Source: Pseudanabaena sp. lw0831
GTDB taxonomy: Bacteria; Cyanobacteriota; Cyanobacteriia; Pseudanabaenales; Pseudanabaenaceae
Reading direction: 5' to 3'
Assembly: GCF_016584665.1 (NCBI RefSeq)
Contig: NZ_BBJB01000115.1
Span: forward strand, 1 to 64,000
DNA: 64,000 nt
This document shows, one piece after another, positions 52,044 through 59,641 of this stretch (position 1 is the stretch's first letter; the number at the start of each line of letters is the position of its first letter). The position numbers were made by a program, and so were the translations under genes. The notes under the pieces are model-generated. The model searched no databases. It saw only the letters and a program-made list of their open reading frames with translations, and was not told the origin of the DNA.

Positions 52044-52074
52044 CAGTTAGATGGTGCTTTGCGCCATCTAACTG
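52044..52074. repeat. 31-bp hairpin, GGTGC-TTT-GCGCC apex
   Basis: 11-bp perfect outer arms CAGTTAGATGG plus inner pairs with one T-G. It begins one base after the hflX stop and its right arm covers the Uma2 stop codon. Confidence 0.9.
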
Positions 52075-52637
52075 AAGGAAACATCTTCATAAAGATCCGC
52101 AAATTTCCCTTCAAAGTTAATACTCGCTAATTGGAAAATATCTTGCTCTCCAGAATATGATTTTAAATACCATATTCCTTCTTCATTGCGGCGAAAGCAG
52201 TCAAGACGTTGACGCTTGGTGTTCACTAAAACATATTCTTCAAGACTCTCTATTTGCTGATAATCGTCAAACTTATCACCTCTGTCAAATCCCTCGGTAG
52301 ACTTTGATAGAACTTCGATAATTAGTTTAGGAAATCGCTTTTGATTTTGCGATTGGGTATCTCTAGGATCGCAAGTCACCATGACATCTGGGTAATAAAA
52401 GCGATTTAAGGAATCTATTCTCGCTTTCATGTCAGAGATATAAACTCGGCAACCAGAGCCGCGTAAATGACTACGAATTACACCAAAAGCATTGCTTGCG
52501 ATCGTAACGTGAGGATCGTTTGCGCCAGCCATTGCATAAACATAGCCATCGATATATTCATGTTTAATCTCGCTTTTCTCTTCCATTTCAAGATATTCGT
52601 CTGGAGTTATGTAATTAAATTTTGGAGTTGCAATCAT
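52068..52637 (-). CDS. Uma2-family (DUF820) putative endonuclease
   Basis: 189 residues. Motifs: TPDEYLEMEEKSEIKHEYID, RFYYPDVMVTCD (Asp), PKLIIEVLSKSTEGFDRGDK (Glu in the E-V-L-S motif, then the D-R-G-D-K helix), and LEEYVLVN. This is the commonest Uma2 subtype in cyanobacteria. Nuclease fold predicted; function unknown. Confidence 0.92.
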   Translation of the reverse strand: MIATPKFNYITPDEYLEMEEKSEIKHEYIDGYVYAMAGANDPHVTIASNAFGVIRSHLRGSGCRVYISDMKARIDSLNRFYYPDVMVTCDPRDTQSQNQKRFPKLIIEVLSKSTEGFDRGDKFDDYQQIESLEEYVLVNTKRQRLDCFRRNEEGIWYLKSYSGEQDIFQLASINFEGKFADLYEDVSFS

Positions 52638-52697
52638 AATTTACCTACGATAGGATTTAGTTTTATTTTATACCCTCAATTTGTAAGGAGGATCGCG

Positions 52698-52806
52698 TTA
52701 ATGCATAAAGCAATCGCCATACATCTCTTTCAATTCTCGCTTGAGTTCGTTAAGTGTTGGCAATAATAGCGCTCATGTCGGTATTCAGGTGAAACTTGAT
52801 TTTCAT
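52698..52806 (-). pseudogene. Fused remnants of two gene starts (DUF5615-like and nucleotidyltransferase-like)
   Basis: From ATG 52806, after AGGAG, the frame reads MKIKFHLNTDMSAIIANT then stops; this is like the start of DUF5615 PIN-like proteins. In another frame (52760 to 52698) PTLNELKRELKEMYGDCFMH resembles the first helix of small MNT-type nucleotidyltransferases (a L-x-E-L-K...YGDR pattern). Both families are common toxin-antitoxin components in cyanobacteria. The similarity is short, so this is a suggestion. Confidence 0.35.
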
Positions 52807-52864
52807 GCTACTGAGGATGTCTCCTATGTATAAGTTCTTAGCTGTCCGCTTGAGCTGGCTTCAC

Positions 52865-53980
52865 CTAATTCCCCAAATGAGCGAAAAATTTGCAAACAGA
52901 CGCTGGTTTGACTGGACAAACCTTCTCCCTGATTTCATTGTCACCGAGTCCAATTGAAGTCAAATTCGTCAAGCCTGATAGCGGTTTAATATCAATGATT
53001 TGATTGCCGTAGAGATCGAGCCTAGTCAAGTTTTTCAAGCCCGATAGCGGTTTAATATCAATGATTTGATTGCCGTAGAGATCGAGCCTAGTCAAGTTTT
53101 TCAAGCCCGATAGCGGTTTAATATCAATGATTTGATTGCCGTAGAGATCGAGCCTAGTCAAGCTCTTCAAGCCTGATAACGGATTGATATCAATGATTTT
53201 ATTGCTGTTGAGATCGAGTGTAATCAAGTTCGTCAAGTTCGATAGTGGTCTAATATCACTGATTTTATTGTTAGAGATCCTGAGTCCAGTCAAGTTCGTC
53301 AAGCTCGATAGTGGCTTAATATCAATGCTTGGATTGAGAGCGAGAGTGAGATCGAGCCAAGCCAAATTAGTCAAGCTCGACAGAGGTCTAATATCACTGA
53401 TCTTATTGTTAGAGAGACTTAGTTCAGTCAAGTTCGTTAAGCTCGACAGAGGTCTAATATCACTGAGTTGATTGGTGCCGAGATCGAGTGTAGTCAGGTT
53501 CGTCAAGCTCGATAGCGGCTTAATATCACTGATTTGATTAGCTTGGATAAGGAGTGAGGTCAACTTATTTAATCTCGCTAGAGGTCTAATTTCACTGATT
53601 TTATTGGAAATGAGACCGAGGTCAGTCAATTTAGTCAAACTCTTTAGTGGTTTAAGATCGCTGATTTGATTGCCGTTGAGATACAGGTGAGTCAAATTAG
53701 TCAAACTTGCTATGGGCTTAAGATCGCTGATTTGATTGCCGGAGAGGTTGAGATCGGAAAGGTTGTTGAGTGTAGAATTAGCCAACTTACAGTCTTGTGT
53801 TCCAACTTTCTTTAACATTGCATCAACTGTCTTTCTAGTTTCTGCGGGGAGAGAATCTTTTTGCAGACACCATTGTTCAAAGCTTTGATTTTGAGTCGGA
53901 ACTGCCTGTGCTTGTAAAACTTGAAATAAAAAAAGAACTGTGGTGGCAGAGAGGATATTCAAGGCTAAAGAAGATTTCAT
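52865..53980 (-). CDS. Secreted leucine-rich-repeat protein (internalin-like)
   Basis: 371 residues. Signal peptide ATTVLFLFQVLQAQA, then a short helical cap (QSFEQWCLQKDSLPAETR) and about 12 LRRs of 22 residues with consensus L-T-x-L-x-L-x-x-N-x-I-S-D-I-x-P-L-x-x-L-x-N, and an end cap with CPVKPASVCKF. The solenoid binds an unknown ligand at the surface or periplasm. Three repeats are identical at DNA level, see the repeat entry. Confidence 0.92.
   Translation of the reverse strand: MKSSLALNILSATTVLFLFQVLQAQAVPTQNQSFEQWCLQKDSLPAETRKTVDAMLKKVGTQDCKLANSTLNNLSDLNLSGNQISDLKPIASLTNLTHLYLNGNQISDLKPLKSLTKLTDLGLISNKISEIRPLARLNKLTSLLIQANQISDIKPLSSLTNLTTLDLGTNQLSDIRPLSSLTNLTELSLSNNKISDIRPLSSLTNLAWLDLTLALNPSIDIKPLSSLTNLTGLRISNNKISDIRPLSNLTNLITLDLNSNKIIDINPLSGLKSLTRLDLYGNQIIDIKPLSGLKNLTRLDLYGNQIIDIKPLSGLKNLTRLDLYGNQIIDIKPLSGLTNLTSIGLGDNEIREKVCPVKPASVCKFFAHLGN
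52981..53178. repeat. Three 66-bp tandem repeats in the LRR gene
   Basis: Units starting at 52981, 53047 and 53113 are the same for nearly all their length (GCGGTTTAATATCAATGATT ...), diverging only at the end of the third (AGCTCTTC vs AGTTTTTC). They encode the LRR unit ending YGNQIIDIKPLSGLKNLT, which indicates recent unequal exchange. Confidence 0.95.
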
Positions 53981-54083
53981 GTATGTTCCGATTTTTTTAG
54001 GATTTTATCGCTTTTCTAGGGATGTGTCTGCGATCGCAGTTGGATCGTAATGCGATCGCGATCGCATATCTAAAGACAAAGCC

Positions 54084-54117
54084 AATTCTCGAAAATGGTG
54101 TCAAACTTTCGAGAATT
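54084..54117. repeat. 34-bp hairpin, AATTCTCGAAA arms
   Basis: 11-bp arms around ATGGTGTCAAAC. Shares AATTCTCGAAA...TTTCGAGAATT with 30310-30343, but its apex has decayed. A second degenerate hairpin (CTCAAAATAGG ... ATTCTGAGG, 54148-54174) follows, related to 30251. Confidence 0.85.
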
Positions 54118-54204
54118 AAAAATCAAATCTAGTTGAGGTTTTGACCCCTCAAAATAGGAACACCATTCTGAGGATTGGGATAAGATTATTTTGCCCATTT
54201 CCCT

Positions 54205-54828
54205 ATGCCGTCAACGTACAATCAAAGTATGAAACTTTCTACATTGGTCATAATTGTTGGTGCGATCGCTCTTCCTTTTGCATTATTTGCCGTAAAAAAA
54301 GCCATGTCTGCACCTTTACCCGTCGGATTTCCAGCGCCTACGTCTCACGACACGATCGAAGTTAAGCTATATCCCGCCTATCGCTCAGGCACTTACACCT
54401 ATGAAGGCAACCTTAGTGAAGCCACCAGTAATTCCTTTAACCCGCTATTTCGCCATATCAGCAGTAATAATATTTCTATGACTTCTCCTGTGGAAGCGCG
54501 TTACCCGATCGCTACTATCGATCGGCCAATTCAACAAGGTAAAGCTAAGGTTTCATTCTTATACAACAACAATGAAATCAATCCAAAGCAAGTATCTTCC
54601 GACATTCAAGTAGAAGATCATCCACCGATGCTAGTTGTCAGTCTGGGCATACAAGGAGCCTATGGCTATGGTAGCTTTTCAGAACATATTGCGAAGTTAA
54701 AGCAATGGTTAGTAAACCATCCAGAATATGAAATAGTCGGTGAGCCAAGAGAATTTCTCTACGACTCGCCCTTCACACCATCGCCATTAAAACGCCGCGA
54801 AGTACAAATTCCCATTCGCAAGCGATAA
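54205..54828 (+). CDS. SOUL heme-binding family protein
   Basis: 207 residues; a start at 54229 (MKLSTLVIIVGAIALPFALF) is also good and gives a signal-anchor directly. The SOUL fold is marked by TIEVKLYPAYRSGTYTYEG, NNISMTSPVEARYP and the late PREFLYDSPFTPSPLKRREV. Cyanobacterial SOUL proteins are thought to bind tetrapyrroles and to be membrane-tethered; heme binding here is not proven. Confidence 0.9.
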   Translation: MPSTYNQSMKLSTLVIIVGAIALPFALFAVKKAMSAPLPVGFPAPTSHDTIEVKLYPAYRSGTYTYEGNLSEATSNSFNPLFRHISSNNISMTSPVEARYPIATIDRPIQQGKAKVSFLYNNNEINPKQVSSDIQVEDHPPMLVVSLGIQGAYGYGSFSEHIAKLKQWLVNHPEYEIVGEPREFLYDSPFTPSPLKRREVQIPIRKR

Positions 54829-54839
54829 TTACTCAAACC

Positions 54840-54875
54840 CGAACCGATAAATTTTTGAAAAAATTTATCGGTTCG
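54840..54875. repeat. 36-bp hairpin, AATAAATTTTTGAAA family, copy 3
   Basis: 17-bp arms CGAACCGATAAATTTTT around GA. Same outer GAACC-ATAAATTTTTGAAA part as copies at 19350 and 32114, with the loop collapsed. Confidence 0.9.
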
Positions 54876-54904
54876 TTTCAACAAAAACTGCTGCAAGGCC
54901 TTTA

Positions 54905-54937
54905 AATTCTCAAAATGGCAACGCCATTTTGAGAATT
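54905..54937. repeat. 33-bp hairpin, AAAATGGC-AAC-GCCATTTT apex, copy 2
   Basis: 15-bp arms AATTCTCAAAATGGC around AAC; identical core to 30251-30281. Immediately after, the aldo/keto reductase gene ends (54942). Confidence 0.94.
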
Positions 54938-54941
54938 GGTA

Positions 54942-55886
54942 TTATGATTTTGGAGCTTTGAGGCGAAGTAGTTCTACTTCTTCGGGCGTTAATGACCACC
55001 CTAAAGCACCAGCATTTTGTTGAGCTTGATTGGCATTTTTAGCTCCAGGAATAGGAATTATGTTGCCTTGAGAAATTAGCCAATTTAAGGAAATTTGAGC
55101 AGGAGTCTTGTCGTACTTTTCAGAGAGGTCTTTTAGCGTTGAGAATAGTGGTTCTAGCTTTTTCAAACCTTTAGGACTAAAGCGAGAATCAATGCGTCGC
55201 GCACCTTGAAGAGATTTTACCGTCTCTGTGGTGTATTTGCCAGTTAATAAACCTTGGGCAAGCGGACTGTAGGCGAGAATAGTCACGCCCAATTGTCGAG
55301 CCTTTTCGAGAACTCCATTCTGTTCAATTTGTCTAGTTAACAGAGAATAAGGAACTTGATTCACCGCCAGAGGAATACCCTTCGCGGCAAGATATTGATG
55401 AGCCAGAGACATCTGAGCCGCAGAATAATTGCTCACTCCTACCGATTGAATCCTTCCTTTTTTCACCTCTGTGGCAAGAACTTCCATAAAGTCTTTGGTC
55501 TTGAGTATAAATTCTAGGGGCCAGTGAATTTGATAAAGACTAATTTGCTCAGTTTGTAGACGCTCTAGGCTAGCAGTTAGAGCATCAGCGATCGCGGATC
55601 GATTCCATCGCCAAGGTAATGGGAAATACTTGGTCGCAATCTGCACTGGCTGAGAAGTTTGTTTGCAAAACTGACCAATCAAGCGTTCTGATTCGCCAAA
55701 TCCGTAAACTTCGGCGGTATCAAAAAATGTGACTCCTTCATCAACAGAAGCTTTAAAAGCTCCCGCCACATCTTCTGCGCCAAAATCTTTACCATAAGCC
55801 CAAAACATGGTGTCACCCCAAGCCCATGTACCCACACCTAGCGCTGTTACAGTTGGACCATCGGAACCGAGCTTGATAGTTTGCAT
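54942..55886 (-). CDS. Aldo/keto reductase
   Basis: 314 residues. Catalytic tetrad members are visible: Asp in FFDTAEVYG, Tyr in VYGFGESE, Lys in IATKYFPLPW and His in LYQIHWPLEF. The NADPH site is in IPIPGAKNANQAQQN. It reduces carbonyls to alcohols; substrate unknown. Related to plant-type and AKR13-like enzymes. Lies within its own transcription unit between hairpins. Confidence 0.93.
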   Translation of the reverse strand: MQTIKLGSDGPTVTALGVGTWAWGDTMFWAYGKDFGAEDVAGAFKASVDEGVTFFDTAEVYGFGESERLIGQFCKQTSQPVQIATKYFPLPWRWNRSAIADALTASLERLQTEQISLYQIHWPLEFILKTKDFMEVLATEVKKGRIQSVGVSNYSAAQMSLAHQYLAAKGIPLAVNQVPYSLLTRQIEQNGVLEKARQLGVTILAYSPLAQGLLTGKYTTETVKSLQGARRIDSRFSPKGLKKLEPLFSTLKDLSEKYDKTPAQISLNWLISQGNIIPIPGAKNANQAQQNAGALGWSLTPEEVELLRLKAPKS

Positions 55887-55931
55887 GTGTCTTTGATTAA
55901 ACTTTTCTCAATAATTATAGCAATCACCCAA

Positions 55932-55966
55932 AAGAGAATGGCGGCGCAAAGCGCCGCCATTCTCTT
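55932..55966. repeat. 35-bp perfect hairpin, GGCGGCGC-AAA-GCGCCGCC apex
   Basis: 16-bp arms AAGAGAATGGCGGCGC around AAA. Six bases before the end of the glycosyltransferase gene, whose transcript it would follow. Confidence 0.92.
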
Positions 55967-55972
55967 CTTTTT

Positions 55973-57070
55973 CTAACTAATTCGAGCATTGCTATAGTTT
56001 GAAATTAGTTTGTCAAACCATTTTTCTAAGCGATCGCCCCATACTTCTAGAGAGTATTCTGCCTCTACTTGTTGACGACAGGTAAAGCGATCGATTTGGT
56101 CTAATTGATCAATTGCCTTAACTAACCCCGGCACACTTCCCATTTTTACAAGAAACCCTGTCTTGCCATGTCGGACGATCTCCTTCAGTCCACCACTACT
56201 GTAGGAAATAACTGGCACTCCACAGGCAAAAGCCTCGATCGCAGCATTACCAAAGGCTTCAATCCAGCGTGGAGTCATTAATAAAGCGCTACATTGCCCC
56301 AGCTTTTGCTGTAAGTTATCCGTAGATAGAAATCCTTCGTAATAAATTTCAGCTTTAGGGAAAGAAGTTTGAATCTTTTGCCAATAGCCTTCATCTTGAA
56401 TCAATCCAAATACATGTAAAGGTAATCCAGTACTTTGCGCAGCTGAGGCGGCATCTTCTAAGCCTTTCTCTGGAGAGATACGCCCTACCCATGCAAGACT
56501 AGGATTTTTCGGTTTCGCAATAAAGTTATATTGATTCACATCGATCCCCTTACCCATAATCATCAGGCGATCGCCATGGCTAAAAGTGTCAGCACAGGCG
56601 CGAGTATTCACCGCGATCGCGTCAGGGCAAATTCCTGAAATTTTGGACACCATCGCATCCATCACTGGGGAAAGTGACGACATACTGATCCAATGTGCGA
56701 TCGGGCGGTTGAAAAATGGTGTGAGGTAAAGAGGCAGCCAATCGTAGGCAAAGTTAAATAATAAATCGAACTGATTTTGCGATTCTCTGGCATAGCTCCA
56801 CATATTTTCGAGAACCGAGTTCTGTGGGATTACAACCATATCAGCACCAACTTGAGTTTGGGCTGAAGTTTGCATATTACCTGAAATTTGGGTCAGCTTC
56901 GTGACATTAGTGACAGAACCTTCAGGCGCAACGATTTCTACCTCGTGACCCTTTGCCATCAGAGCCTTAGCCGCATTTTGCAGTGTCAATTCCACGCCTC
57001 CACCGATTCCTGATCCCAAGGCTCCCACAGGAGTGGATAGAAATAGCAATCGATAATTTCTTTTAGTCAT
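55973..57070 (-). CDS. Family GT4 glycosyltransferase
   Basis: 365 residues, GT-B fold. N-terminal Gly-rich loop GALGSGIGGGVELTLQNAAK, the acceptor-side AWVGRISPEKGLEDA, and the nucleotide-sugar motif EAFGNAAIEAFACGVPVISY (E-x7-E). It transfers a hexose from a nucleotide sugar to a lipid or glycan. Acceptor unknown; sits next to the geranylgeranyl-reductase-like gene on the same strand, separated by a hairpin. Confidence 0.9.
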   Translation of the reverse strand: MTKRNYRLLFLSTPVGALGSGIGGGVELTLQNAAKALMAKGHEVEIVAPEGSVTNVTKLTQISGNMQTSAQTQVGADMVVIPQNSVLENMWSYARESQNQFDLLFNFAYDWLPLYLTPFFNRPIAHWISMSSLSPVMDAMVSKISGICPDAIAVNTRACADTFSHGDRLMIMGKGIDVNQYNFIAKPKNPSLAWVGRISPEKGLEDAASAAQSTGLPLHVFGLIQDEGYWQKIQTSFPKAEIYYEGFLSTDNLQQKLGQCSALLMTPRWIEAFGNAAIEAFACGVPVISYSSGGLKEIVRHGKTGFLVKMGSVPGLVKAIDQLDQIDRFTCRQQVEAEYSLEVWGDRLEKWFDKLISNYSNARIS

Positions 57071-57095
57071 AGAACCTATGCATCAATTACGAGAT

Positions 57096-57123
57096 GTAGG
57101 GTCAATTCATGAATTGCCCCTAC
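57096..57123. repeat. 28-bp loopless palindrome GTAGGG-CAATTCA-type, copy 1
   Basis: GTAGGGTCAATTCA / TGAATTGCCCCTAC, one mismatch. Core CAATTCATGAATTG is the same as at 60683-60736; this sequence is common in cyanobacterial genomes. Confidence 0.9.
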
Positions 57124-57133
57124 GATTTTCTTG

Positions 57134-57170
57134 TAAAGAATAGGTAGCGCTTTAAGCTACCTATTCTTTA
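57134..57170. repeat. 37-bp hairpin, TAAAGAATAGGTAGC arms
   Basis: 15-bp arms around GCTTTAA. The right arm ends on the stop codon (57168-57170) of the geranylgeranyl-reductase-like gene. Confidence 0.92.
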
Positions 57171-58295
57171 TTTCATACCGATTAAACCTTTAGTGAGCCG
57201 TTTAATGGCGGCTCCAGCCACATCGCGATAACGCATCTCACCACAAAGGATTTTGCCCATGCGCTGACTTGCACTGGGTCGTTTCACTCCCATCTTGTAG
57301 CCAAAACTCGGAATACGATAGAAAATATTGGCAATTCGCTGCGCCCAAACCATATCTTCACCCCATTCTTCTTGGACTTTGAGGGTATATTGCTTGAGCG
57401 CATCAGCGTTACCACCGATCGCTTGATCGATCGCTATTCCTGCCAACATTCCCGTTAATAACGAAGGACGAATACCTTCGGCTGTGAAAGGATCGACGAT
57501 GCAAGCTGATTCGCCTGTGAGCAAAGCATTTTGAGTATGCAGTGGTTGATTGCCATCCCATAGACAAATCGGATGTCCAAATTGCTTCATGGAAGTTACA
57601 TTAATTCCAAATTCCTGAGCATATCTAGCAGCAATTTCCTTCAGATTTTGCTTCTCGCCACCGATAAATGTCCCTGCACCAATAGAATATCCATCAGCTT
57701 TAGGGAAGTTCCAAATATATCCATTTTGAACGGAGCCAAAATCAAAGTGAGCGGCACTAGTATCAGGATGTGGATGTGGCGCTTCGACTTCGAGAGCAGC
57801 TCCCATGCGACGTTTCCGTTCTTTAAATCCTAGCCATTTTGCCATGGAGCCTTTTGCCCCATCAGCAGCGATTACATATTTGGCTTCAAAGACATCATTT
57901 TCAGTTTTGACTAACCAATGATCGCTTTTCCACTCAATGCCAGTAACACCAGTATTATCACGAAGCTCGACCCCTAGTTTTTGGGCTTGTTGCACAAGGT
58001 AATGATCAAAAACATCGCGGCGTACCATCCAGACGGGTTCTTTGGTTTCTAGTTCGACTAATTCAGGATCGCCCATTTGCCATGTATAGCGAATTTGCTG
58101 AACTGTCAGTGAAACTGCTGGTGAAAAGTCAAAGTCAAACCACTCTTGTACCATTGGCGAAACGCCACCACCACAGGGTTTGTAGCGAGGTAGACTCTCT
58201 TTTTCGAGTAACAAAACTGAGCGTCCTCGTTTTGCCAAGTGATAGGATGCTGAACCACCAGATGGGCCTGATCCCACAACAATGCAGTCGTACAT
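57168..58295 (-). CDS. Geranylgeranyl reductase family FAD oxidoreductase
   Basis: 375 residues. FAD motif CIVVGSGPSGGSASYHLAKR at the N-terminus, the family P-x-Y-K-x-C-G-G motif as PRYKPCGGGVSPM and the middle DG motif VIAADGAKGS, plus the late ACIVDPFTAEGIRPSLLTG. Shorter and different from ChlP (about 405 residues), so it is likely a paralogue that reduces another isoprenoid chain. Substrate unknown. Confidence 0.88.
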   Translation of the reverse strand: MYDCIVVGSGPSGGSASYHLAKRGRSVLLLEKESLPRYKPCGGGVSPMVQEWFDFDFSPAVSLTVQQIRYTWQMGDPELVELETKEPVWMVRRDVFDHYLVQQAQKLGVELRDNTGVTGIEWKSDHWLVKTENDVFEAKYVIAADGAKGSMAKWLGFKERKRRMGAALEVEAPHPHPDTSAAHFDFGSVQNGYIWNFPKADGYSIGAGTFIGGEKQNLKEIAARYAQEFGINVTSMKQFGHPICLWDGNQPLHTQNALLTGESACIVDPFTAEGIRPSLLTGMLAGIAIDQAIGGNADALKQYTLKVQEEWGEDMVWAQRIANIFYRIPSFGYKMGVKRPSASQRMGKILCGEMRYRDVAGAAIKRLTKGLIGMK

Positions 58296-58519
58296 AGGAT
58301 AAGTATTTTGGGTGAATTAATTACAGACAAAACTTTTAAGATTCTAGCGCTTTCTTAGCTCTTTATTTCAAATTATCGTTATTTACAATATGAAATTGTG
58401 GACAAAAATTTAGGCAATCGATGACAATTTTAATCTCATTAGCCAGAAAAAAAACAAGAAAAAAAACACCTTAACCATATTAGTTTTGGTGCTTTGACAT
58501 TTATTTTTAAGGAGAAAAT

Positions 58520-58612
58520 TTAATAGCTGTAAGCGGCGTTGGTTACTACAAAGATGGTGATCGCACAACCTAAAAACTTAAAAGAAAAAATCAAGATTTG
58601 AAAAATATCCAT
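58520..58612 (-). CDS. 30-residue membrane microprotein, tandem copy 2
   Basis: MDIFQILIFSFKFLGCAITI then FVVTNAAYSY, 30 residues, TAA stop. One hydrophobic helix. It aligns without gaps to the upstream microprotein: both have 30 residues with F4, FKF at 11-13, I18, V22 and N25-A26 identical (9 of 30). It starts 18 bases after that gene stop. No clear ribosome site, so translational coupling is possible. Not recognised as any known photosystem or cytochrome subunit. Confidence 0.65.
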   Translation of the reverse strand: MDIFQILIFSFKFLGCAITIFVVTNAAYSY

Positions 58613-58630
58613 TTTCGTAGGGAAGAATAA

Positions 58631-58723
58631 TTAAAGGGTTGAGACTGCATTTGCCAAAACTAAAACGGCGATCGAACCAGCGTAGAACTTGAAGATAAAT
58701 CCGCCGAAGTGAAATACTGACAT
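58631..58723 (-). CDS. 30-residue membrane microprotein, tandem copy 1
   Basis: MSVFHFGGFIFKFYAGSIAV then LVLANAVSTL, 30 residues, stop TAA. AGGAG lies seven bases before the ATG, a strong site. Single predicted membrane span. Paralogous to the next gene downstream. Its length and layout recall small thylakoid subunits (PetN, PsbM, PsaM), but the sequence matches none that I can recall. Located between the TVP38 and geranylgeranyl-reductase-like genes on the same strand. Confidence 0.75.
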   Translation of the reverse strand: MSVFHFGGFIFKFYAGSIAVLVLANAVSTL

Positions 58724-58846
58724 TGCTCTGCTCCTTTTTTCTTTAACTCTTGATGTACTTAGTATCAAGCTTTTTTAAGAGTCAGGTGGTGATGTCAGCG
58801 TTGAGTTAGTTTGAATTTGATCACATTATTTATGTGATCGCGATCA

Positions 58847-59641
58847 CTAGCTGATTTCTGCGATCGCCTTACGCGCAATTCTGGTGACATATAGCGTTAC
58901 AGAAACTGTGGCAATAAAACCAACAATCCGAATTACCCACTGAATAGTGGAATCTGTAGGCTGATTTTCGCTGCCAATACGGGCAATATCTCCAGCCAGA
59001 GAACCGATATAGACATACATTACGGTTCCAGGGAACATGCCCACTGAGGCAAGAGCATAGTCTTTGAGAGTAACTCCCGTGACACCAAAAGCATAATTAA
59101 GCAAATTAAATGGAAATACAGGTGACAGTCGCGTTAAGAGAACGATTTTAAATCCCTCATGGGCAACGGCGCGATCGATCGCTGCAAACTTTTGGTTGCC
59201 CTCAATCTTTTTGCCAATCCAGTCACGGGCTAAATAGCGGCCAACCAGAAAAGCGGCGATCGCACCCAGAGTCGCGCCAACAAAAACATAGAGAGAGCCT
59301 AAGACAACGCCAAATAGCACGCCTGCACCTAAAGTCAAGATCGAACCTGGAATGAAGGCGACCGTGGAAACAATATAAATGAGCATAAAGACAAGCCCAC
59401 CAATATAGCCTAAGCTTTCTACCCATTTCAAGGCTGAGCGGAGTAGTTCTTGGGGATTGAAGCTTTGGCTCGCGGCCTCTTGAGCAAAGGCGGGATCAAC
59501 AATAACTACATTGATTAATAAAAATATCAATAAAAAGGCGATCGCTACAAAAAGAACGCTCGTCAAACATGAAAATATCTCGAACTCTTTTCCCCCTATC
59601 CCTCTGGGAGAGAGGATAGGGGTGAGGGTCTTCTTATTCAT
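58847..59641 (-). CDS. TVP38/TMEM64 family membrane protein (DedA-like)
   Basis: 264 residues from ATG 59641, which overlaps the arsM stop as ATGA; the ATG at 59671 was rejected. Membrane spans: an N-terminal helix (LFVAIAFLLIFLLINVVIV), then the VTT/SNARE-assoc core with VAFIPGSILTLGAGVLFG, GATLGAIAAFLVGRYLARDW and LTRLSPVFPFNLLNYAFG. Residues 4-17 (TLTPILSPRGIGGKE) come from a REP-like DNA palindrome. TVP38 genes often neighbour arsenic genes in cyanobacteria; lipid scramblase or transport roles are possible. Confidence 0.88.
   Translation of the reverse strand: MNKKTLTPILSPRGIGGKEFEIFSCLTSVLFVAIAFLLIFLLINVVIVDPAFAQEAASQSFNPQELLRSALKWVESLGYIGGLVFMLIYIVSTVAFIPGSILTLGAGVLFGVVLGSLYVFVGATLGAIAAFLVGRYLARDWIGKKIEGNQKFAAIDRAVAHEGFKIVLLTRLSPVFPFNLLNYAFGVTGVTLKDYALASVGMFPGTVMYVYIGSLAGDIARIGSENQPTDSTIQWVIRIVGFIATVSVTLYVTRIARKAIAEIS
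59593..59622. repeat. REP-like palindrome within the TVP38 coding start
   Basis: CCCCTATCC / GGATAGGGG arms (9 bp) around CTCTGGGAGAGA. It resembles the widespread bacterial sequence that gives LTPxLSPRG peptides when translated. It lies inside the frame between the start codon and the first membrane span. Confidence 0.7.
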
